A stretch of 64,000 nt of DNA. It comes from Fibrobacterota bacterium (GTDB lineage: Bacteria > Fibrobacterota > Fibrobacteria > UBA11236). Positions 9,622 through 19,756 of this stretch are shown piece by piece. The DNA lies in the NCBI GenBank assembly GCA_947482115.1, contig CANKII010000002.1, positions 186,001 through 250,000 on the forward strand, given 5' to 3'. Within the stretch, counting starts at the first letter, position 1. Every line of letters starts with the position of its first letter. A program made the translations under genes and the position numbers. The notes below the pieces were generated by a model. It ran no database searches. It was given only the letters and a program-made list of their open reading frames with translations, and had not been told where the DNA came from.

Positions 9622-10455
9622 ATGCGCTTCCGCATTCGTCACGTCACCACTTACCGTTATGATCGCCCCATCACCTTGGGTCGTCATGTGATTCGTTTGC
9701 GCCCCCGCGAAGATGGTTTGCTCACTCTTGATTCCTTCGCCCTTTCCATCCACCCGCCTCCCGCCGGGCTTTCGCCTGTGCTGGACTTGGAGGGAAATGC
9801 CACCTACGTGGCGTGGTTCGACAGTGATGTTCAGGAGCTTCGTGTTTCCGTGCGCAGCGAAGGGCGAACGCTTCCGCGTCCTTCGCTTCTTCTGGAGCCC
9901 GATGCAGTTCAGTTGCCGGTGGATTATGGGATGACTCAATCCGGTGTTTTCGCTTATTTGCGTTTGGATCCCATGGAACGGAGCGTGACCGATTTCGCTC
10001 ACAACATTGCCCGTGAATCGGAAGCGGACACATTGACTTTTCTAAACCAGCTCAATCAACGATTGCATGAGCAGCTTCAGACCATTCAGCGATTGACGGG
10101 CGAGCCTCTGGCGCCGGAACAAACGTTGCGAGACGGCAAAGGTTCCTGTCGGGATTTGGCCGTGCTATTTGTCGCCTGCTGCCGTTCGCAGGGCATCGCC
10201 GCGCGATTTGTCAGCGGGTATTTTCCGGCGCATCCCGGCGACAAGCAACACATGCATGCCTGGGCGGAAGCGTATCTTCCCGGAGCGGGCTGGCGTGCTT
10301 ATGATCCTACGCAGGGTGGGGAAGTCGGCGAACGGCATGTGGCCGTTGCTGCTGCTGCGGAATCCTTGATGGCAACACCCATCTTCGGATTTTACAACGG
10401 AGACGCCCGTTCCGGAATGGATATCGAGCTGTCAGTGGATATTCTGGAAGATTGA
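9622..10455 (+). CDS. Transglutaminase-like cysteine protease
   Basis: MRFRIRHVTTYRYDRPITLGRHVIRLRPR and catalytic GSCRDLAVLFVACCRSQGIAARFVSGYF...HAWAEAYLPGAGWRAYDPT. Confidence 0.93.
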   Translation: MRFRIRHVTTYRYDRPITLGRHVIRLRPREDGLLTLDSFALSIHPPPAGLSPVLDLEGNATYVAWFDSDVQELRVSVRSEGRTLPRPSLLLEPDAVQLPVDYGMTQSGVFAYLRLDPMERSVTDFAHNIARESEADTLTFLNQLNQRLHEQLQTIQRLTGEPLAPEQTLRDGKGSCRDLAVLFVACCRSQGIAARFVSGYFPAHPGDKQHMHAWAEAYLPGAGWRAYDPTQGGEVGERHVAVAAAAESLMATPIFGFYNGDARSGMDIELSVDILED

Positions 10456-10475
10456 TTTGGATGAGTCCGGAGCGG

Positions 10476-11666
10476 TTAGAAATACCGTTCCAATACTTTC
10501 TTATTCGCCACGAAATAATCGATGCCTGACAGCAAGGTCACCACAGTGACAATAGACATCAGGGTATAAGGAGTGTAATTCCAGATGGTCGTCCAATAAG
10601 GCGTATCCGGCCAATAGCGTTGAATAATGGTGTCTGCGATTTCCAGCGCCAATATGGTAATGACCGCCGTGCCTTGCAGGGCGGTTTTCCATTTGCCGCT
10701 ACGGCGCGCATCAATGGTGACTCCGGCCGCCGCTCCTAGTGTCCGTAGCGTTTCGATGGTGGATTCACGAAAGAAAATCACCGCCACCATCCACACGGCT
10801 GCATAGCCTGAGGCCATAAAGCACAGAAAGATCATCATGTTGGAGATTTTGTCGGAATACGGGTCGAGATATTTTCCGAGTTGCGTCACCTCTCCGCGTT
10901 TGCGCGCCAGATAACCGTCGAGTCCATCGCTGGCGACAAAGAAAATGGCCAGCAAGGCGGCGAGAATTTTAAACACCAGATGGTTGTCCTGATAGACCAG
11001 ATTGTTGTCGTAAAAGAACACCCAGATGAACACCGGGGACAGCAGGATGCGGCTGAAGGTGATTTGGGAGGCCACGGAGAGGGGTTTGCGCGAGGCCACG
11101 TCGCGGTAGTAGAAGTACAGGTATCCGATGCCAGTGGCGAACATGAACAGGATGCTGGCCACCATGGTGATGTGAGCTGCGTGCCCCGTGTTCCACATGT
11201 AGAGCACGGCGGTGGTGATCAGGCTGAGGTTGGTGGCTTTGCTCCAGAAGGTGTTGAGTGGCAACGTCCGCCGCTCATTGAGAAGACTGATGGAGAAGAT
11301 GAGGTAGAAGATGTTGCGCAAGGTGAGGATGACCAGCCCGGTGCATAGAACGGTGGGGAAGGGCTCGAGAGGAGCAAAGAGCAGGCGCAGAAAAAGAACC
11401 AGAAAAATGATGTTGACCAGCAACTTGTCCCCGAGCTTGAGCCAGAACAATGCAAAGGGTCTTTCAATGTCGTCGTAGTGAATTTTGAAGGAAGCCCAGG
11501 CTCCCATCAGCAACGAGCCCAGCAAAAACATCGTGGCCAGCAGCTTGTGATCGAAAAAAAGCCAGGCCACCGCGCCCAGAAATAAAATCAACCGCGTGAT
11601 GAGAAACGCACGGCCTACAATGCGCCGGGGTTCCAGAGGATCAGGTGGAAGATGGGCTTGGGTCAT
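10476..11666 (-). CDS. CDP-alcohol phosphatidyltransferase family membrane protein with N-terminal helices
   Basis: CDP-OH motif DGLDGYLARKRGEVTQLGKYLDPYSDK. Confidence 0.85.
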   Translation of the reverse strand: MTQAHLPPDPLEPRRIVGRAFLITRLILFLGAVAWLFFDHKLLATMFLLGSLLMGAWASFKIHYDDIERPFALFWLKLGDKLLVNIIFLVLFLRLLFAPLEPFPTVLCTGLVILTLRNIFYLIFSISLLNERRTLPLNTFWSKATNLSLITTAVLYMWNTGHAAHITMVASILFMFATGIGYLYFYYRDVASRKPLSVASQITFSRILLSPVFIWVFFYDNNLVYQDNHLVFKILAALLAIFFVASDGLDGYLARKRGEVTQLGKYLDPYSDKISNMMIFLCFMASGYAAVWMVAVIFFRESTIETLRTLGAAAGVTIDARRSGKWKTALQGTAVITILALEIADTIIQRYWPDTPYWTTIWNYTPYTLMSIVTVVTLLSGIDYFVANKKVLERYF

Positions 11667-11738
11667 GACTTCGCGGCCTTGCGTACCGCATGATGAAAAA
11701 TGCTTTCCGTTCCCGGTTCCGGGAAGGATCCTGCGATT

Positions 11739-12554
11739 TTAATGCTTCATCATTTCCCGAACCCGGTCGGCTTCATTGCTTTGCGGGCAGGCGGATAGCA
11801 AATCCTTCCAGATCTGGTTGCGCCGGGCTTCGTCCTGCTTTTCATTGTAGATCAGGCCAATTTTAAAGCGCGCCGGGCATGACTTGTCCCCTGAAGGAAA
11901 CTCCTGCAAAACCCGTTGGTAAAGGCCGAGTGCTTCATCGGCCCGATCGCTCTTCCACAGGCATTCGCCCATCCAATACAGGGATTGTTCTTTAAAAGAG
12001 CCTGCTGTGGTGTCGCTTTCATAAACACCTTTGAAACCCTGATAGGCAAGGTCGTACTTGGCCTTGATGTAATCTTCACGGGCCTGATTGAAAAGATGGT
12101 CAAGGTCCAAACCATCCACCACCTTGACCGTAGTAGGCACATACGGCGGAGCAACTCCCACGGGTCCTCCGCTGCCCGGAAATCCCCCTCCAGAGATGAC
12201 CACCTTGCGCTGTTCCAGGCGATCGAGTTTCTGGCTCAAGTCACTGAGGCGGCGCTGGGTTTGGTCTATATCGGCGTGCAAACGGCCGATTTGGGACTGC
12301 AGATCCGTAAGCATGGTGGTCAAATCCGCCCGCATCTGGCTGGACGTACCCCCCTGTTTAAGGCTCAGGGCATCTATGGATTTCTGGATTTCCGCGATTT
12401 GCGTGCGCGAAGAATCAACCTTGGAACCAATTTCCCGGAGTTCCTGCGTTCGAAGCAATGTGATTTGAGAGCAACCCACCAACAGTCCGCTGAGAAGGAC
12501 TGCTGGTGGGAGCAACGAAGAGATGCGCTTTAAGCGCATGAGGCGCATCAGCAA
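11739..12554 (-). CDS. Tol-Pal system protein CpoB/YbgF-like
   Basis: Lipoprotein-type N-terminus, coiled coil, then TPR-like C-terminus; next to pal and tolB. Confidence 0.8.
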   Translation of the reverse strand: MLMRLMRLKRISSLLPPAVLLSGLLVGCSQITLLRTQELREIGSKVDSSRTQIAEIQKSIDALSLKQGGTSSQMRADLTTMLTDLQSQIGRLHADIDQTQRRLSDLSQKLDRLEQRKVVISGGGFPGSGGPVGVAPPYVPTTVKVVDGLDLDHLFNQAREDYIKAKYDLAYQGFKGVYESDTTAGSFKEQSLYWMGECLWKSDRADEALGLYQRVLQEFPSGDKSCPARFKIGLIYNEKQDEARRNQIWKDLLSACPQSNEADRVREMMKH

Positions 12555-12557
12555 TTT

Positions 12558-13079
12558 TTAGAAACTGGGGCTGAAATCGTCCCGGCGGTTTTTGGACCAA
12601 GCTGCATCATCCTGACCCTCTGCGGCCGGTTTTTCCTCACCGTAGCTGATCGTGGACAAACGCGAGGCTGCGATGCCATAAGTCGTGAGATAGGACTGCA
12701 CGGCCTTGGCCCGACGATCTCCGAGGGCTAGATTGTACTCGTTGGTGCCGCGATCATCCGCATTACCCTGAATCTGCACCGTGAGGGAAGGTACTTCCTT
12801 CATGAGGGCGCCGATGCCTTCGCAAATCGACTGGCCTTCAGAAGTCAGTGCACTCTTGTCATAGTCGAAGTAAACCGTCTTGAAGGTTTCCGTGACACGA
12901 GCCTGCAAACGACGGCGACCTTCACCCATGGTATCGGGTGGCGGCGGTGGCGCTGGCGGGGTTTCTACAACAACTTTGGGTGGTGTCGGCTCAGGTGGCG
13001 GAACTACCGGGGGTTTTTTAGAACATGCAAAAAACAGGGTGCTTGCAAAGCCAAGTGAAGCCCAATACTTCAGTTTCAT
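12558..13079 (-). CDS. pal: Peptidoglycan-associated lipoprotein Pal (OmpA-like)
   Basis: Lipobox FFACSK; VQIQGNADDRGTNEYNLALGDRRAKAVQSYL. Confidence 0.92.
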   Translation of the reverse strand: MKLKYWASLGFASTLFFACSKKPPVVPPPEPTPPKVVVETPPAPPPPPDTMGEGRRRLQARVTETFKTVYFDYDKSALTSEGQSICEGIGALMKEVPSLTVQIQGNADDRGTNEYNLALGDRRAKAVQSYLTTYGIAASRLSTISYGEEKPAAEGQDDAAWSKNRRDDFSPSF

Positions 13080-13171
13080 GAGATATCTCCTTATTTGTAC
13101 GAAGGCTAACCAATTCAAGAATCAAACTACACAAATCCCGCGGTGTTTTCAAAAAAATCCCGGCATTTCCA

Positions 13172-14455
13172 TCAATAATCCGACCAGGAAGGCATGGAAT
13201 TTCCTCCGGAAAATGTGAGACGCCGGGGTTCGGTGCCATCCGCCCCCATCACAAATATTTCCGGTGATCCCGTTCGGGTCGACATGAAGATGAGATGTCG
13301 CCCATCGGGACTCCAGGAGGGGCTTTCATTGCTTCCCGCATCCGAGGTGAGTTTGACCGGATCCTTACCGTCCGGGGTGACGGTGTAAATGTTGAAGTTG
13401 TTGCCGCCATCCAAGGCCACAAAGGCGATTCGATCCCCCTTGGGAGACCAGGCAGGGGAACCGTAATAGTCCAAATCGAAGCTGATACGGCGGAGATTGG
13501 AACCGTCCCGATCCATCACGTAAAGCATGGGTTTGCCATTACGATCCGAAACAAAGACGATTTCATATCCGTTGGGAGACCAGCTGGGTGAGGTATCTAT
13601 GCCTTCGAAAAAGGTGAGCCGGTCGGATTTTCCGCCCGCCACAGGCCGCCGGTAAATCTCACTGTTCCCGTCCATGGTCGAGGCATAGATGATTTCGCCG
13701 TCCGTCTTGTTGTAATTGGCCGCGCTGTTCATTCCGGCAGAGTTGAACATTTGCCGGGTCGTAGTCGCGGTCATGTCCGCTTGAAAAAATTGCGGGGAAC
13801 CGGCGGCATAGCTCGTGTAGAGGATTTTGTCCTTTGCGCCCATGAAAATGGGAGTCAGATTGATGGACTTGTTGGATGTGACCTGATGAGCATTGGCTCC
13901 ATCGTAATCCATGACCGAGATTTCTTTTCCGCCGGGCCTTTTGTTAACATACGCGATGCGGGTTTGCGCGATTCCTTTTTCACCGAACAATTGAAAAACC
14001 AGTTCATCGGCGAATTGATGGGCCGCCAGTCTCAATTGCTCCTTCGGACCTGAGTAGGATTTTTTCAGGATGGCCGTTCCCGAGTCGATGTCGATCAGTT
14101 CGCAATTCAAAGTGTATTTACCGTTCTCAAGGGAATAGTCGCCGCGGAGATAGGCGAGCGCACCGTCGTCCTTGAAACGGGCTTTGGACACGGCATCGAA
14201 AGCAGGGGCGAATTGCACCCGGAACCGGCCGCTGAAATGCAGATCGTTCACAAGCACGGTTCCCGGCGGATTGGGCACGGACTTAGGGTCGCCCTTCAGG
14301 CATTGAAACTCCACATAGCCCAAGGAGAGAACTTCGGCTCCCTTCTGCTCTGAAGTAATCACGACGTCAGCAGCGAAAGCCACGTCGATTCCCATGACCA
14401 GCAGGGAAAGCGCAAGAAGACGAAGAATGTTACTGGCCTTGATAATAGAGTTCAC
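13172..14455 (-). CDS. tolB: Tol-Pal beta-propeller protein TolB
   Basis: Repeated SPSWSPNG/SPAWSPKGDRIAF/SPSWSPDGRHLIF propeller motifs. Confidence 0.93.
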   Translation of the reverse strand: MNSIIKASNILRLLALSLLVMGIDVAFAADVVITSEQKGAEVLSLGYVEFQCLKGDPKSVPNPPGTVLVNDLHFSGRFRVQFAPAFDAVSKARFKDDGALAYLRGDYSLENGKYTLNCELIDIDSGTAILKKSYSGPKEQLRLAAHQFADELVFQLFGEKGIAQTRIAYVNKRPGGKEISVMDYDGANAHQVTSNKSINLTPIFMGAKDKILYTSYAAGSPQFFQADMTATTTRQMFNSAGMNSAANYNKTDGEIIYASTMDGNSEIYRRPVAGGKSDRLTFFEGIDTSPSWSPNGYEIVFVSDRNGKPMLYVMDRDGSNLRRISFDLDYYGSPAWSPKGDRIAFVALDGGNNFNIYTVTPDGKDPVKLTSDAGSNESPSWSPDGRHLIFMSTRTGSPEIFVMGADGTEPRRLTFSGGNSMPSWSDY

Positions 14456-15137
14456 AATTTACCTGCAGGAGATCTTTGGGAAAATTTTCAGGGATGGGGG
14501 GCACATGTTCCAGTCGCAGAATGGTGCGTTCTGCGAGCTGGTTCAAAGTGACGCTTCCGGAGCTGCCCGTTACAGACACGGAGGAAATGCTTCCGTCACG
14601 GGCCACGTCAAAACTCACAACGACTTTGACCCGTCCTTCGATTTCAATTCCGGCGGGAGGGGACCACAACCGGTCCACCATTTTTTTTACCCGGCTGGCC
14701 CAGAAAGACAGACGTGGATCGGAAGGGACGATCAAATTGGCCGTCAGTTGTTGCGTTTCTTGCGGCACGTCTTTCACGGGACTCGATGTGTCGAGCGTGG
14801 GCCTTGTTCTTTTGGGCTCCGGCTTGGAAACGGCGACGGGATTTTTGGGCTTGGCTGTGAGCTTCGGTGCATCGGGTTCGCGCGTCTCGATTTTCTCGGG
14901 CGGCGGTGGAGGTTCCGGTGATTTGGGTGCCAAAGGACGCAGCTTCGGTTCCACGTTCACCATTTCAAAAATGGGTACGGGAGCAGCCGGTTTTTTTTCA
15001 AAGGAGTTGTACAGGACAAAACCCATCAATGCAACCGCATGCAGGCCTCCCGAAAGTACAACGGCCAGACGCGGTTTTTCCTTGTCCGCGCGTTGTGAAC
15101 GGGACGTTTGCTTTTCCGCGGAAAGAGGGACGGACAT
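14430..15137 (-). CDS. TolA/TonB-like energy-transducing protein
   Basis: Single N-terminal TM, Pro/Lys-rich linker, TonB-like C-terminal domain; between tolR and tolB. Confidence 0.8.
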   Translation of the reverse strand: MSVPLSAEKQTSRSQRADKEKPRLAVVLSGGLHAVALMGFVLYNSFEKKPAAPVPIFEMVNVEPKLRPLAPKSPEPPPPPEKIETREPDAPKLTAKPKNPVAVSKPEPKRTRPTLDTSSPVKDVPQETQQLTANLIVPSDPRLSFWASRVKKMVDRLWSPPAGIEIEGRVKVVVSFDVARDGSISSVSVTGSSGSVTLNQLAERTILRLEHVPPIPENFPKDLLQVNCELYYQGQ

Positions 15138-15143
15138 GCGCCC

Positions 15144-15551
15144 TCAACGCCCCTGTATTGTGGGGTCGGTCAGAAAGCCGAGCCGTTTTCCGCCCTGTCT
15201 TTGCACGGCGGAAACCACTTCCATCACGAAGCCGTAGGGAACGCTTTGATCGCTGTTGACGATGACGGCTGTTTCTGGATCGCCGGTGAACACGGCGCGA
15301 AAATCCTTTTCGAAATCCTGAAGATCCGAGGCTGTTTCATTGATTAGAATTTCGCGTTCCTTGGTGATGGTCACCTCGATGGCTTTTTTTTCCTCAAGAC
15401 TTGCAGCCTGCGTTTTGGGCAGTTCCACCTTGACTCCCTGACTCATCAACGGTGCCGTGATCATGAACACCACCAGAATGGCGAAGATCACATCGATCAA
15501 ATTGATCAGATTCAGATCGGCATTGACCCGGAGGGATTCGCGACGTCGCAT
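15144..15551 (-). CDS. tolR: TolR/ExbD family protein
   Basis: NLINLIDVIFAILVVFMITAPLMSQGVKVELPK. Confidence 0.9.
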   Translation of the reverse strand: MRRRESLRVNADLNLINLIDVIFAILVVFMITAPLMSQGVKVELPKTQAASLEEKKAIEVTITKEREILINETASDLQDFEKDFRAVFTGDPETAVIVNSDQSVPYGFVMEVVSAVQRQGGKRLGFLTDPTIQGR

Positions 15552-15557
15552 GAAACC

Positions 15558-16259
15558 CTATGCCTGCGGCGCGCGCGGGGCGCGTTCCAAAGCCAGAAGA
15601 TCGCCGCGCTTGAAGGCACTGACCACTTCGGAACCGAAGTTGTACAATGCGGATTCGGCACGGCGGTTGAATCCCACCGAGGCATTGTATTCCAGTGAAG
15701 CCGGGATGGCGACGATGAGTCCTGAGAACACGGCCATCAACGCCTGGGCAACACCCGGAGCCACTACCGTGATATTGGCCGATCCCATTTTTCCGATTTG
15801 GAAGAAGGTGTCCATGATGCCCCACACCGTTCCCAAAAGTCCGATAAGCGGGCCGGTGGCGGTGCAAAAAGCGAGATAGGTCAGGCCGCGCTCATTCAGA
15901 TCTTTTTCCGCATCCACGGCGCGATCGATGGATTCCTGAACGAGTTGGCCGCGCGCCTCCAGCGAGTCGTAGGACACGAACTGCGAAAGCCCTTCGATTT
16001 CCTGCAGGGCACTTTGAACGACGCGTCCCTGTGCCGTGTTCGGCATGCTCTTCGCGGCCCGTGCAATATCCTGCAAAGTCGGCCGCAAACCCATGGCGAC
16101 TTCCCAATCCGCGATGGATTTGCGCTTGCGCCGGTTGCCAAAGGATTTTTGAATCAACAGAGCCCATACCCCGATGGAGAGCAAAAACATGATGCCCACC
16201 GTGACCCAGGTGGAAAGTCCCGCATGGCTCAGGATGTCAAGTACGGCGGAATCATGCAT
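15558..16259 (-). CDS. tolQ: TolQ/ExbB/MotA family proton channel
   Basis: ERGLTYLAFCTATGPLIGLLGTVWGIMDTFFQIG. Confidence 0.92.
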   Translation of the reverse strand: MHDSAVLDILSHAGLSTWVTVGIMFLLSIGVWALLIQKSFGNRRKRKSIADWEVAMGLRPTLQDIARAAKSMPNTAQGRVVQSALQEIEGLSQFVSYDSLEARGQLVQESIDRAVDAEKDLNERGLTYLAFCTATGPLIGLLGTVWGIMDTFFQIGKMGSANITVVAPGVAQALMAVFSGLIVAIPASLEYNASVGFNRRAESALYNFGSEVVSAFKRGDLLALERAPRAPQA

Positions 16260-16338
16260 GGGCGGGCTTCCTTTTGAACTCGGTTAAGTTCAAAATTTAC
16301 TGGAAAAAAAACAATTCGGGAGCGAATGACGAAAAAGA

Positions 16339-17718
16339 TTACGCCAGAGTGGCGCGAAGCTTTTCGATTTGGGCGCGGTAGGCGGTGTCGCTTTCCATGA
16401 ATTGTTCCACGCGCTTGATGCTGTGAATGGCGGTGGAGTAATCGCGATTGAAGGCTAAGCCAATGGTATACAGGGAATTATCGGTAAGCTGCCGCGCGAG
16501 GTACATGGCCACGTGGCGCGGCTCGGCGATGTTTTTCTTGCGGGTCTGGGAGGTAAGCAGTGCCGGAGACAATTTAAACTCCGCCGCCACCGTGTCGATG
16601 ATACGTTTGAGCGTCAGCCCCTTTTGATGGTTGCGAACAGTGTCGCCGAGGATTTCCTTGGCGATGGCGATCGTGATGGGAGCGTGGGTGAAATCGGCAT
16701 AGGCCGAAAGCTTGATGAGTGTTCCTTCAAGTTCACGGACGTTGGAGGTCACATGGCTTGCCACATAAGCCAGCACATCTTCGTTTATGCAAGAGTCCGC
16801 ATCCATTTCAGATTTCTTGTGCAGAATGGCGAGACGGGTCTCGAGATTCGGAGGTTGCAAGTCGGCGAGAAAACCGGTGTCAAAACGGGAAAGCAGACGC
16901 GAATGCAATCCCTGAATTTGGGAAGGCGGGCGATCCGAAGTAATGACGATTTGGCGGTTAAAGGAATGCAGCGCACTGAAGATGTTGAAGAATTCATCCT
17001 GCGTGCCGGGTTTGCCCGCGAGGAACTGAATGTCATCGATGAGCAGGATGTCGGCATCCTTATAGGACTTGTAAAAGGCGCGCGAATCCTTGTTCTTCTG
17101 GACGAACTCGATGTATTCGCGTGTGAATTCCTCGGAGGTGCGGTACACGATCTTCTGGACGGTTTCATTTTCCCGGCAGAAGTGGGCGATACCCTGCAAC
17201 AAATGTGTTTTGCCCATGCCCGTTCCCCCGTAGAGGATCAGCGGGTTGAATTTGTTGCGGCCCGGCGCTTCGGCAACGGCCATGCAGGCGGCATGAGCCA
17301 GTTGATTGCAGTCTCCGACCACGAAGTTGTCAAAGTTATAGGGGGAATACAGGGGTACAGTGGCATCTACGGTGACAACCGGTTTGCTTTGCCCGTGTCC
17401 GGCTTCGGGTTCTTCTACGGAGCCGGGATGAAACAACTCCAACGCTGGAGTTTGGGTCACCGTAAAGAATACCGGCAGGAAAAATCCCAGATGTTCGTGC
17501 GCGGCGTTTTCAAGAATGGACTTGTAATGATGCTCCACATATTCGAGCACGAACGTGTTGGGAACACCCACCACAAGTTTGTCCCGGGAATGTTCGGTGA
17601 GGCTGAGATGTGAGAACCAGGTATTGAACGCGGTTTCCGGAATGCGTGTTCTCAAGAGATCCAAAAGACGGTTCCAGAGGAACTGCGCCGAAGCTGTGGG
17701 AGGAATTCCGGATTCCAT
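16339..17718 (-). CDS. dnaA: Chromosomal replication initiator DnaA
   Basis: FNPLILYGGTGMGKTHLLQGIAH, DILLIDDIQFLAGK, C-terminal AEPRHVAMYLARQLTDNSLYTIGLAFNRDYSTAIHSIKRVE. Confidence 0.96.
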   Translation of the reverse strand: MESGIPPTASAQFLWNRLLDLLRTRIPETAFNTWFSHLSLTEHSRDKLVVGVPNTFVLEYVEHHYKSILENAAHEHLGFFLPVFFTVTQTPALELFHPGSVEEPEAGHGQSKPVVTVDATVPLYSPYNFDNFVVGDCNQLAHAACMAVAEAPGRNKFNPLILYGGTGMGKTHLLQGIAHFCRENETVQKIVYRTSEEFTREYIEFVQKNKDSRAFYKSYKDADILLIDDIQFLAGKPGTQDEFFNIFSALHSFNRQIVITSDRPPSQIQGLHSRLLSRFDTGFLADLQPPNLETRLAILHKKSEMDADSCINEDVLAYVASHVTSNVRELEGTLIKLSAYADFTHAPITIAIAKEILGDTVRNHQKGLTLKRIIDTVAAEFKLSPALLTSQTRKKNIAEPRHVAMYLARQLTDNSLYTIGLAFNRDYSTAIHSIKRVEQFMESDTAYRAQIEKLRATLA

Positions 17719-17860
17719 GTGCTCTGAAGTTTTCAAGGAACCGGATAAGATAGTTTCGATCCGGCAGGACCCAAGTCTTTTTTCAAACAATGCAAGTCGT
17801 TTTCAGTAAAGAAAATAGCCCGAAATTTGGAGTGGAAACTTTTCCCCTCTCATTCACACT

Positions 17861-17894
17861 TTATCCCCTTGTTGCAAACGATATGTGGGGATAA
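17861..17894. promoter_or_regulatory. Inverted TTATCCCC...GGGGATAA pair between divergent dnaA and manA
   Basis: 8-bp arms with 18-nt spacer. Confidence 0.45.
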
Positions 17895-17906
17895 CTTTCC
17901 AAAAGT

Positions 17907-18974
17907 ATGACCGGTTCACCCTTGCCACCCTTAAAATTTAAACCCGTACTTTTGCCGAAGCCTTGGGGCGGAAATGCCTTATGGAAAGTGTTGGGCAAAG
18001 GCGAAGTTGGCGACAAGAATATGGGCGAATCTTGGGAATTGTCAGATAGAGACGAAGCTTCCACTGTGGTAAAAGGTGGAGCCTTCGACGGAACGAGTTT
18101 CAGTGCCATTTTGTCCGGACATTCACGTGAATTGTCTGGAAAACTCCTGTCCGCATTTCCCCTTTTGTACAAGTTTATTTGCGCCCGGGAAAAACTCTCC
18201 GTTCAGGTTCATCCCGGAGCGAATTCACCTTTGGGAGAGGCCAAGACCGAGTGTTGGTATGTGGTCGACGCGGAACCCGGTGCCGAATTGATTGTGGGCG
18301 TTGCTCCGCAAGGGCGGAATCGGGAGGAAACTCTGGCTTTGCTCAAATCCTCCCGCTGCGAAGAAGTATTGCGGCGTTGGCCGGCGCGCAAAGGCGACGT
18401 GTTTTTTATTCCAGCGGGCACGGTGCATGCTATTACCGAAGGACTTTTGCTTTACGAGGTTCAACAAAATTCCGACACGACTTTCCGGCTTTACGATTGG
18501 GGACGCGTTGATTCGCAAGGCAAATCACGGACGCTGCATTTGGAAGAAGCCTCAGAAGTGGCGGATATTGAGCAGCGCGAAGGTTACAACATCCAGTCCG
18601 TACAGGTAAACCGGGAATCGCACACAGAAGATTATTTGGTCGCCTGCCCTTATTTTGCGTTGGTAAAATGGCATGATTTCCAGAGCCGTGCAAGTTTGGT
18701 GACACGAGGAAAATTCCGGGTGCTTAGCGTTGTGGTCGGTTCGTTTAAACTGATGTGGGATAGCGGAGAATCCATGTCGTTGAATTTGGGGGATACCGTT
18801 TTGATTCCCGCCTCCTTGGAATCCGTTCAATTGGAATCTCATTCTCCGGATTCGGAATTCATCCTGAGTTGGGTGCCGGATATGGAGGATGAGATTCGCG
18901 TACCGTTGAAGCAGGCAGGGTTCGAAGATGTTGCAATAAAGGCGTTATCCGGACCGGTCGGAATCCGGCTTTAG
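17907..18974 (+). CDS. manA: Mannose-6-phosphate isomerase, class I
   Basis: KPWGGNALWKVLG, KLSVQVHPG, FIPAGTVHAITEG. Confidence 0.9.
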   Translation: MTGSPLPPLKFKPVLLPKPWGGNALWKVLGKGEVGDKNMGESWELSDRDEASTVVKGGAFDGTSFSAILSGHSRELSGKLLSAFPLLYKFICAREKLSVQVHPGANSPLGEAKTECWYVVDAEPGAELIVGVAPQGRNREETLALLKSSRCEEVLRRWPARKGDVFFIPAGTVHAITEGLLLYEVQQNSDTTFRLYDWGRVDSQGKSRTLHLEEASEVADIEQREGYNIQSVQVNRESHTEDYLVACPYFALVKWHDFQSRASLVTRGKFRVLSVVVGSFKLMWDSGESMSLNLGDTVLIPASLESVQLESHSPDSEFILSWVPDMEDEIRVPLKQAGFEDVAIKALSGPVGIRL

Positions 18975-18989
18975 GCTTTTTTCGAAGCA

Positions 18990-19022
18990 ACAAAAAACCC
19001 GCCTTTTCAGGCGGGTTTTTTG
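18990..19022. terminator. Bidirectional rho-independent terminator
   Basis: AAAAAACCCGCCTTTTCAGGCGGGTTTTTT between convergent genes. Confidence 0.93.
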
Positions 19023-19044
19023 TTCAATCAAACTTCTGGAAAGA

Positions 19045-19518
19045 TTACCAGAGAATTTTGAAGCTGGCACCGCCTACGATGCTGATGCCGGAACCCACGG
19101 TGTTAATCTGAAAATCGGGAGCCAGGGGAATGTTCAAACCAAAGCGTGTGGACAGCAGGATCCGATCCAGCAAAGTTACTTCGGGTTGCAAACCGCCAAA
19201 CAATGCGAATCCGACGTTTTTGGTCTTTTGCGGCAGTTTGGTGAAAATAACGCCAGCGGCGAAATTATTGTCCACGGGACCCCAGTGCTGGAGCTTGCCG
19301 AGATAGAATCCCGAAACGCCCAAAGCAAGTTTGGTGTCGGGAGCTGCTGCGTCATTGTACATGATGGCGCCGCCGACATCGAGAGCGGCGTTTTGGTTGA
19401 GACCAATGCGCGCCACAATGTGGTTCAGATTGGCATCATAGCCCACGCCTTTAAGGCCTTGGGCATTGGCACTTACTGCCAATCCTAATGCGGCGGCGAA
19501 CAGTGTGAGTTTTTTCAT
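19045..19518 (-). CDS. Secreted/outer-membrane hypothetical protein
   Basis: Signal peptide MKKLTLFAAALGLAVSANA; alternating hydrophobic beta pattern. Confidence 0.65.
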   Translation of the reverse strand: MKKLTLFAAALGLAVSANAQGLKGVGYDANLNHIVARIGLNQNAALDVGGAIMYNDAAAPDTKLALGVSGFYLGKLQHWGPVDNNFAAGVIFTKLPQKTKNVGFALFGGLQPEVTLLDRILLSTRFGLNIPLAPDFQINTVGSGISIVGGASFKILW

Positions 19519-19576
19519 GAATACTCCTTTGAGGGGGTGTGGTGTGTGAGACAAGGTTTTTTACAGGGTTTGCACG

Positions 19577-19756
19577 TTGCTATCAGGGATTAAAGTGGCT
19601 TTCCGCGACATTGGACGAGGCCGCATTGAAAGTTCCCTCTGCGGGGGTGGACGAGGCCGCATTGAAAGTTTCCTCCGCGGTATGGGACGAAGATGCGCTA
19701 AAGCTGCCGCCGGCGGTATGGGACGAAGATGCGTTGAAAGTTGTTTGGAAAGTAGT
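19577..19756. repeat. 36-bp tandem repeats (four clear units plus a partial one)
   Basis: Units begin at 19613, 19649, 19685 and 19721 (GGACGA...). Confidence 0.9.

Noticed and set aside
6410-10455. ATP-grasp/alpha-E/Anbu/transglutaminase cluster as a novel system
   Set aside because: This gene set is a recurrent, previously noted association in bacteria; only the unusual Anbu start was kept as a finding.
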